NCBI GenBank assembly: GCA_028829895.1
Contig: CM054180.1
Span: 111,336,635-111,400,634, forward strand
DNA length: 64,000 bases
Direction of reading: 5' to 3'
Origin: Sinotaia quadrata
Taxonomy: Eukaryota; Mollusca; Gastropoda; Architaenioglossa; Viviparidae
Below the pieces are notes generated by a model. It did no database searches. It saw only the letters and a list, made by a program, of their open reading frames with translations, and was not told where the DNA came from. Each line of letters begins with the position of its first letter. Position 1 is the first letter of the stretch. A program made the translations under genes and the position numbers. This document shows positions 48,168 through 64,000 of this stretch, one piece after another.

Positions 48168-50777
48168 ATGGACACTTCGGATCTCGAACAGGTTATTGCG
48201 GATCTGAGAGAGATAGGTTCCTTAATCGGATACCGAACGGAAGACGAGTTGACGAACTTCGTTAGAACTGAACTAGACAGGAGGGAGGAACGCGAAAAGA
48301 GGAGAGAGGAACACGCAAAAGAGTTAGAACGAATAAAACTCGATGGCGCGTTAGCAATGGAACGGATAGAGATAGAAGATGATCACCTTACGACTTTAAT
48401 AGATCTAAGGATCGATGAACGGATAGGGAGCTTACAGCTCATGGAGATTCTAAAACGCGAACAGAAGGTAGGCATATCACTAGAATATAGAGGTGAACAG
48501 CTACGTATTTTCATCTTGCTAGCACTCAATGAAAAGGAAATAGAACACAGGGAAGAAATTAGATCTTCGATAAGCTCACGAGCAAAACAGTTGTGTGATA
48601 AAGATTTCCGATTCAAAGGGGAAGGGGAGGCTGAAATACGAGACCTAACGTTCGAAATTAGAAAGTTGAAGAAAGAAAAGCTAAGACTTATGGAAAGGAA
48701 AGAAAGTCTAGAATTAGAATGGTTGTGGACAGAAATCAAAACAGAGTCTAAAAGTGTTGAGAAAGATGACGGTACTGTTGACAAATTACGACAGGAAGGT
48801 CAGGCCGTGAACTTTGACTTGCCGAGGTCAAACGCCGCGAGCGTGGAGACTGACACACAGAAATTAGTCGCACTACCAAGCACAGCAGACGAATTAGACA
48901 GTTTGATTGAAAACAAAAACAAATGTTTTGACGAAACCATTACAGTTCAACTTGCTAACCAGTTTACAGAAACAGTTAGCGCACCAAAGCTTGATCTTGA
49001 AACAGAGACAAGAAAAGACACTGTTGTTAAGGACTTAATAACACGTGTAGAATTTGGACGAACACATACACCGCCGTGTACGTGTGACACCTTGGTTGAC
49101 GGACTGAATGCGCATGATAAGATAGAGGCAGATTCTATCGGTTGTGTACCGTTAAGGGGTGATGAAACTTCTAGCAACACAGTGACTGATTTTTCTGACA
49201 GGACAAATATGCATGAGAAGATAGAAACGGATTCTATCAGTTGTGTATTGTTGAAAGGCAGTGACACATCGACTGAGTTTACTGACCGAACTGTTAGTTT
49301 AAGAGAGAGTCATGAAAATGTGCTCGCTAGGAAGACTGAGACTGACATCGGTAGATCTCGATCTCCGATGATTGACGTGAGTCATGACGTAATTTTGGAA
49401 CACAAGATTATTGCGTTATGGGAGGTTTCGAGTGCTAACACATTGACAGCCAGGGAAACAGAAGTATTTGATCCAGATGACAGTATAGGTAGCATTACAG
49501 ACGGAGACGATGTGCCTATGATAAATTCATTTACTTCAGACGACATGACAGTTGTCAGAGCTGAGACAGAGTTCTTTTCCAAACGTGACATGGAAGAAGA
49601 TATGGTCGAAAACTGTACAGGGACGAAATCTAGTATTTCTAACATAGAGATATTAGAGACGGTCAACGATAATGCATGTGTACTGACGCGTATGCACGCA
49701 GTTGTCGGAGACATGGCAGAACTGTCTGCAGATAAATCACTTAACGGAATTAGTGACGTAGACAGAAGCCACGGTACATGGACTACCTTTATTGACTCAC
49801 CTGTTGAGATAAAGGAATGTCATGAGTACGTACCAAAAACTGAGACAAGTGGAAGTAAGGAGGAGGGGGTTTCATTAACTGAGATGTTCCTTGGTTCACT
49901 GATGATAAGTACGGAGTGTAATCCTGAATTGATCAAAGACACAGTACAAATGAGTGACAGAACTAGATCGATAGACAATGAAAACCGGAGTGACGGACTG
50001 ATAACCAGAGTAGGTGGGACATCAGGACTGTTACTGACATCAGATGCAGAGAATTATGATAGAGGAAACAGAGGGAGTGTAGCCTACAACACACAGAGAA
50101 TAGACATGGTGATGTTATTCAGTGTAATAGAGACAGGTAACATTCACTACCAGTTAGTGACTGGAACTGACAGAATTTCCATCATAGATTCTGACGATTT
50201 GATGAGGAGACACATTGAATTAACTAAGTCAGTGGAGACAGATTATGTTAGTTCAATAAACGGTATGGTCCAGGGGAGACAATCGATAACTCTTGGAGAG
50301 TTTAAGACAGAACCCTTGTTCATACAACCACGGGAATCTGACTTGCTAGCGAGTGAGTCTGACCACACAGTGACTAGAGTCACAAAAGAGACACAGACTT
50401 ATGTTGTCAGGGAGAGAGACAAGCTGACAGACATAATGACAGTCAAACACCTAGTTGTGAATGGGTTAAAACAGAAAACAACTAGTAGGATGAGGTATTT
50501 CACTTCAGTCTATGATAAGATCAGGAGAACGGAACCTCCAGATTTAGAGGGGAAGCTAATGCTGCAATTCAGGTACTTCAGAGAGACTGGTAGCCGTGAC
50601 AGAGCACATTTGCGAACCTATGACGTTAGACTAGATGCGAAATGGACCCATAGTAGATCTGACGCCATTCCGACGAAAGACGTTGAGTGCATGCGAACTA
50701 GAGACGTTCAATGTGTACACAATGACGTAACTACAAATGCACGAAACACCAAGAGAGCAAATTTCCATTTGCTGTGA
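48168..50777 (+). CDS. Gag-like or novel ORF of the LTR element
   Basis: 869 codons from ATG 48168, which follows about 600 bp of leader. Residues 1-80 are acidic and basic helix (DELTNFVRTELDRREEREKR, then EEHAKELERIKLDG), like the charged N-terminus of Gag proteins in many animal Gypsy-type elements. Residues 80-190 are a second helical segment. Most of the rest is Asp, Glu, Ser and Thr-rich without predicted fold, with a duplicated motif (KIEADSIGCV and KIETDSISCV near residues 322 and 348). There is no CCHC knuckle, no DTG or DSG protease site, no YXDD and no DDE pattern. Role in particle formation is inference; it could be a derived Gag or an unrelated cargo protein. Confidence 0.7.
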   Translation: MDTSDLEQVIADLREIGSLIGYRTEDELTNFVRTELDRREEREKRREEHAKELERIKLDGALAMERIEIEDDHLTTLIDLRIDERIGSLQLMEILKREQKVGISLEYRGEQLRIFILLALNEKEIEHREEIRSSISSRAKQLCDKDFRFKGEGEAEIRDLTFEIRKLKKEKLRLMERKESLELEWLWTEIKTESKSVEKDDGTVDKLRQEGQAVNFDLPRSNAASVETDTQKLVALPSTADELDSLIENKNKCFDETITVQLANQFTETVSAPKLDLETETRKDTVVKDLITRVEFGRTHTPPCTCDTLVDGLNAHDKIEADSIGCVPLRGDETSSNTVTDFSDRTNMHEKIETDSISCVLLKGSDTSTEFTDRTVSLRESHENVLARKTETDIGRSRSPMIDVSHDVILEHKIIALWEVSSANTLTARETEVFDPDDSIGSITDGDDVPMINSFTSDDMTVVRAETEFFSKRDMEEDMVENCTGTKSSISNIEILETVNDNACVLTRMHAVVGDMAELSADKSLNGISDVDRSHGTWTTFIDSPVEIKECHEYVPKTETSGSKEEGVSLTEMFLGSLMISTECNPELIKDTVQMSDRTRSIDNENRSDGLITRVGGTSGLLLTSDAENYDRGNRGSVAYNTQRIDMVMLFSVIETGNIHYQLVTGTDRISIIDSDDLMRRHIELTKSVETDYVSSINGMVQGRQSITLGEFKTEPLFIQPRESDLLASESDHTVTRVTKETQTYVVRERDKLTDIMTVKHLVVNGLKQKTTSRMRYFTSVYDKIRRTEPPDLEGKLMLQFRYFRETGSRDRAHLRTYDVRLDAKWTHSRSDAIPTKDVECMRTRDVQCVHNDVTTNARNTKRANFHLL

Positions 50778-50778
50778 G

Positions 50779-51183
50779 CTCAGTGACAAGGCTAAGAGCG
50801 ATAGATTTGAAATTCAGACTTCGCAGAGTCAAGGCCACAGTGACACTGACATGATACCGAACGTATCGAGAAGTTTGAAACTGTTAGACAGGGTATAGGA
50901 CAGTCATGCAGAAACTGACACTACCAGAAACATTTTAAACTTGACAAGTACTTTGGAGAGTTTTGAAAGAGATCATGACGATAAAACACTTCAAGGACGT
51001 ACTTACTGGACGAGAGATGAAAAGTCTAAACTTGACATGCAATATATTGCACCTCACAGTGACATTCTGACGAACAGAGTAAGAAAGAAAGAATACAGTT
51101 GTCATGCCATAGACATGTTGACACCCATGGGCGACGACGTGTATTGGGGTTGGGATAGAACTACGAAGATAGCGCAGCAGTAG
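50779..51183 (+). pseudogene. Out-of-frame 3' extension of the element ORF
   Basis: After the stop at 50775-50777 another frame is open from 50779 to a TAG at 50896, then again to a stop at 51181. It has similar acidic, Asp/Thr-rich composition to the main ORF and ends GDDVYWGWDRTTKIAQQ. This looks like a former C-terminal part of the same protein, cut off by a frameshift and one stop. Alternatively the 80-codon ORF starting at 50941 is separate. Confidence 0.4.
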
Positions 51184-51852
51184 AAATAATGATTTGATAC
51201 CTTCTTTGAATTTTCATTATTTTCTTGTTGTACCGTAGTTGGTGGTTGTTATTGTAAATATGTTGGACATTTCATAAAAACTTGGGACTAGCTATAACAC
51301 TGATTGAATTGTGTTAGTGTTGTAACTCTGAATATGACAGGTAGACTGATAGATGGTTCAGTGAGTTGGTAATTCACAAACTCTGATATTTGGTTGATAA
51401 GGGAAATCAATATCTGGAACTTTTCATAACCTGCATATTGATAGTGTGGTTCATTGGAAGTCAATTTTTTTGATCACACTATTGTTGGATACGTATTCAG
51501 TGGAATTAGTTGATGTTGGATTTCTATTCTGAATAATCTGATTAGATCGAACTAGGTTGTGTGTGAACTATTGATTATTGGGACAGATAGTGAGAATTTC
51601 TGAACATGTTATTCCATTGGATGGATGTCTATTCAATTAGACTGAACGTTCTTCTTAAATCATTTTATTTGATTTTTTTTCTTAAATCATTTTTCTTTGA
51701 TTTCTTGAAGTGAGAAATATTGTATGAGAGTGCCGTTAATCTAGAGTTGATTTCCCTGCCGCGTTACATTATTTCTAGTTATGTTGAAATTTTTTAATTG
51801 TAAATTTTTTCTTCATTTTGCACTTCTACATTTTATAACACATAATTTGTAG

Positions 51853-51885
51853 GAGGCATTTATCTTTTGGTAAGATAAACGCCTC
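51853..51885 (+). other. Hairpin abutting the polypurine tract
   Basis: GAGGCATTTATCTT (51853-51866) and AAGATAAACGCCTC (51872-51885) pair at 13 of 14 positions with a 5-base loop TTGGT. The stem ends at the base before the polypurine tract. Confidence 0.6.
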
Positions 51886-51898
51886 AAAAGCAAGGGGG
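51886..51898 (+). other. Polypurine tract
   Basis: AAAAGCAAGGGGG lies directly before the 3' LTR (TGTGACG), the expected plus-strand primer position; it contains one pyrimidine. Confidence 0.8.
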
Positions 51899-53578
51899 TG
51901 TGACGATCTGTGACAAATTCTGTGTCATAGCCTCGTGACCCAATTGCTTGTTTTCAAAATTAAAATTTTGAACGGACCTTTGTTGAAATTCACCCGTGAT
52001 ACATCAGTATCGCTAGCAAGGTCAGATTGTTGCATAACTTTAGGCCAGTGTCCAGCACCTTCGAGATCAAACATACCACGTGAACGGTCACGTGATGCGT
52101 TCAATGCAGTTTCATAAAAATGATCATACGCGCCAAAATCCCTCACTCACTTCCAGACCGGCAGACACACCAGGCAGCTTTAACATTAGCTCCGTCCCGC
52201 CGCCATACCAGAGTCGTAAGAGAGTCGAAGATGAACCCGCGCTAGAGCAGTAAAATCTACTTTGAAGAGGTAACAATAACACGTCTACTTCTTACAGTAT
52301 CTATTGCATTTGTTGATTGTATTTTGAAATTGAATTGATGTATGTATTTTGTGCAGCTTAGCGCTATTTTAGCCAAAGCACGTGTTTCGATGTAAAGGGA
52401 CAAATCTAAAGGTTATTGTATATAAATTATTGTAACTTTTTCTTATCTTTAATTTATATAAAGCTTAAATTCCCTAGTGCCGCCAGTATGTCTGTGCACG
52501 TGGCGAATTCTTCTTTGTAATTCAACTTGTTCTTGCATATAATTTTTCGTGTAAAATTGTAAAGCATTCATGCTTCATTTTGAATTAATCCTTTGTGTGA
52601 ATTCCAATTTTTAATGCTGTAAATATTTGGGAATTCATACGTTCGTGTAACGTTATATGTAACACACACGTGAACCACAATGTATATTTAAATATAACCA
52701 TATTTGAATTGTAAACGACACGATAGTCAAAGATTCTAAATTCAGAACCTTGAACAAAGAAACATGTGCTTGGGTTTTGCGAATATACACGCAAATAGTT
52801 ACAGAGCCCAAATCCTTTGTTTCAGCCGGGTTCTTCTTATGTTATCCCTCTCTACCTTCGTACTTCTTGAGTCGTACACCGACTCGGGTGTCTTCATGAC
52901 CCATACGTGAACTATGCAGAAGTACCTCGTGTTAACTACGGTTAACGATCGTCGCAAGTACATTAGCGATGCAGTAATTGAGTGGACATTGACTGTTATG
53001 CTATGCGGTACCGACGATGAGCCAAAGGATGTGGACCAGTTCTAACCAGTTGAACCCCACATGCGACCAAGAGTGTAGTTAAGTATATCTACTAGGGTCC
53101 AGAATCAAGTGACTATTTGGCAAGAAAAGAGAATTCTCGTTAAGACTTTTAACAAGGACGGTAAATGAGAGAACAACGCTGTGTAGAATTAAGACGTCGT
53201 GTCGTAATTAATCGTTGCTGTTAATTGTTAAACATATTAAATCTTATTTCATTTTGTTAAGAACCTCTTTTTGTAGTAAATTGTATGCATATAGACCAAA
53301 TGGGATTGGATGGGGGCTGTCTGAGCTAAACGAATGACGTAATGAATGCATATGAGTCTAAGAGAGTTTTTAACGTTTTCCAATCTAGCTAATGTACGCA
53401 AATTATCAGTTTCGTAAATCTGTGATCTAGACTACAAAGATGCATTTTTAATTTAGTCGAATGATGATTTGAGCAACCAGTCTGTTTAGGTTAAACGAAA
53501 GGGAATTAATTTAAATAGTAAATTAAAATTCTATAATTTCCTAAGCAGGGTCTTTAAATAAATACTGGAAACGTAACA
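51899..53578 (+). repeat. 3' LTR of the retrotransposon
   Basis: 1680 bp at a constant offset of 6027 from the 5' LTR, with the same length and, by eye, the same sequence. Followed by the target duplicate CACAC. Confidence 0.9.
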
Positions 53579-53892
53579 CACACAACAAATACATGTTACA
53601 TTTTAATGTCAATTTGTTCCAAGAGTGTATTCAGGAATGTGTCATTCGTAGTTCACACTTTTTGTTTCTGACAGTTAATGATGTTATTACATAAGACTTT
53701 GTCTCAAGTTACTTTAGTAATGACTGGTTAAGCGCTTAATGGGCACACAGAAGTGTGTGTAATTTTCACGTGTAGTGGACATTACCAGACTAATGAGAAA
53801 ATTTACGCAATACAAATAAGTAAACTGTGCAGCTGTTCATAAGCCAACAAATAATTTCATAAGTATGTCCAGCGATGACAAGGTAGTGGCGT

Positions 53893-62664
<8,772 letters not shown>

Positions 62665-63162
62665 CTTCTGAGCTGCAATAACCAGCACTGTTTTAAATAA
62701 GCAATATCCAAACGCATATATATAGGCAGAATAGTATAATTTCATATATATATATATATATATAATTATACTATTCTGACTAAAATACGACTATTACTTA
62801 ATAACCTACAAACAAAGGTATGTGATTCACACTACCGCTACCATATACTCAGACAAGATTGAAGCAATTATACTTTCAGAATTACAAGGTATACAATGAA
62901 TATGGCGGTAAGAACGTTATGATTGTACACAAACGTGAATACGCATTACAAGTGAACGATATTGTACATGTAAGAGTGAATATATACTGAGTAACAATAG
63001 ATACCACATTTACATCTGAGTTATTTCCCTTGAAGCACGGTGTAGCTACATGGCATCATCATAAGAATCAAATAATTAAAACTTCTTACTAAGCTAAAAC
63101 TGATCCATCTTGTGCACATATGTTCAAAAATATCTTTATGTCGTACAAGGGTAGATACGTAC

Positions 63163-63290
63163 CAGTTTCGATACAGCCGAGTGACTTCACTCCGTCCAGG
63201 CAATGTGCTTTTGTCACGTGACATAGCACGTCTCAACAGGCAATTGAAGGGATCAGGACTTGCACGGATTATGTACACGGTGAATTAACT
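63163..63290 (-). other. Probable noncoding first exon of the NHR-type gene
   Basis: On the minus strand CGGCTGTATCGAAACTG is followed by the donor GTACGTATC at 63162. The next acceptor lies 8 bases before ATG 62664. This repeats the layout of the other array members. The upstream limit is not known, and no TATA box is evident. Confidence 0.4.
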
Positions 63291-63299
63291 AAACGTAGC

Positions 63300-63669
63300 A
63301 ATATCATCTGTTATATATGGGCCTGTAAATACATCAGGCTTTCTTGAGCGCTATGGCCATCAGAAGGAAAAATAAATAGATCTGTTAAGTGTTATATCTA
63401 TCTTAAGCGGAGGAGAACAAATACCGGTAACTGACTGTATTGCTTCTCGACTATATATTTATTACAGACACAAATCCAAGCCGCAAACAAAAAGACACAC
63501 ATATGTTGTTTGTCTTGTCTGTGGGTGCGTGGGTGCGTGTGCGTGCGCGCACGTAGAAAAATGATGTCTTGCACTCAGTACTCGTAGGTTTTGAATTGTG
63601 TATTTGTATAGAATGCAATTTCAATGGCATATAAACACAAAAATACTCTACGTATTACAGCTACACACA

Positions 63670-63715
<46 letters not shown>

Positions 63716-64000
63716 TATATAAGTTCAAAAGACAATTAATAGCAGTTATCCGCCATTTTATATAACTATTGATTTTGTGAGAATTGTTTCAGCTTTATAT
63801 ATTTATTTTAATTATTTTTTTTAAGTTTGCCGTACACATACACTATACTAAGGTACATGCATACTCAAGACAAAATGTTTAACTCTGTGGATCTACATAT
63901 ACTGAGGTCTTGCAACGCAGACGTACATTGGAAGGTATTTGCTTCCACTAAAATCTGAAGAAATGCCAGCTCTATGTAGTAAATACATCTACGTCCAACA
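63300..64000. other. Upstream flank of the NHR-type gene
   Basis: No gene supported. A CA microsatellite is at 63664-63712 and a GTGCG run near 63520-63552. Probably contains promoter sequence. Confidence 0.4.

Larger units (their letters stand above)
45867..53583 (+). mobile_element. Full-length LTR retrotransposon lacking pol
   Basis: Two 1680-bp LTRs (45872-47551 and 51899-53578) enclose 4347 bp of internal sequence. The 5-bp sequence CACAC flanks both sides (45867-45871, 53579-53583). The LTRs read as identical wherever compared, including the same ORFs at the same offsets, so insertion is recent. A primer-binding-site-like sequence and a polypurine tract are in the expected places. The internal region has one long ORF (869 codons) and a shorter frame after it. 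There is no recognisable protease, reverse transcriptase, RNase H or integrase, so the element is probably non-autonomous and moved by a relative's enzymes. It sits about 0.3 kb past the stop codon of the NHR-type TRIM gene, in the opposite orientation. Confidence 0.9.

Overview
The window is intron-rich, AT-rich animal DNA, full of microsatellites, minisatellites and transposon remains. I found no rRNA, tRNA, CRISPR array or bacterial-type operon. The gene families and the style of the repeats suggest an invertebrate, most likely a lophotrochozoan such as a mollusc. That placement is an inference; no sequence here identifies a species.

The main content is a tandem array of four TRIM-like loci on the minus strand. 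Each begins with a long coding exon for a C3HC4 RING finger and two B-boxes, starting at about 4.65, 24.15, 42.36 and 62.66 kb, so spaced roughly 18-20 kb apart. The locus at 42.4 kb can be followed through nine coding exons with matching splice phases to a stop at 31.8 kb. It predicts a protein of about 1312 residues: RING, two B-boxes, a long coiled coil, ZU5, a UPA-like segment and a polar tail. The locus at 62.7 kb can be followed through five coding exons to 53.9 kb. It predicts about 574 residues: RING, two B-boxes, coiled coil and one Neuralized homology repeat (NHR). The locus at 24.2 kb keeps RING and B-boxes but then changes into a short hydrophobic tail. The locus at 4.6 kb is a pseudogene with a nonsense codon in the RING and a microsatellite where the coiled coil should begin. 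In both intact genes the RING/B-box/coiled-coil exon ends in phase 0, so the C-terminal modules look exchangeable. The family resembles an evolving set of E3 ubiquitin ligases; an immune or apoptotic role is inference only.

Region by region: 1-4.1 kb is one copy of a segment duplicated at 55.0-57.4 kb, and it carries a DNA transposon that the other copy lacks. 4.1-4.65 kb is the pseudogene RING exon. 6.1-6.35 kb holds a hAT/ZNF862-like scrap. 7.48-9.03 kb is a solo LTR with a target duplication. 9.1-9.7 kb holds decayed zinc fingers, and 10.5-11.4 kb an intact 10-finger C2H2 gene. 12.8-13.25 kb is a short retroposon-like repeat whose second copy lies in an intron at 36.1 kb. 13.3-23 kb is mostly empty, with a possible LINE remnant near 18.7-19.7 kb. 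23.4-25.3 kb is the truncated TRIM locus and its 5' exon. 25.3-31.7 kb holds only repeats. 31.8-43.2 kb is the ZU5 gene. 45.87-53.58 kb is a young LTR retrotransposon without a recognisable pol, inserted about 0.3 kb downstream of the stop codon of the NHR gene. 53.9-63.2 kb is the NHR gene, whose introns hold the second copy of the duplication and a solo LTR related to the young element.

All exon models come from reading ORFs, splice signals and family consensus by eye. No alignment, database search or RNA evidence was available.
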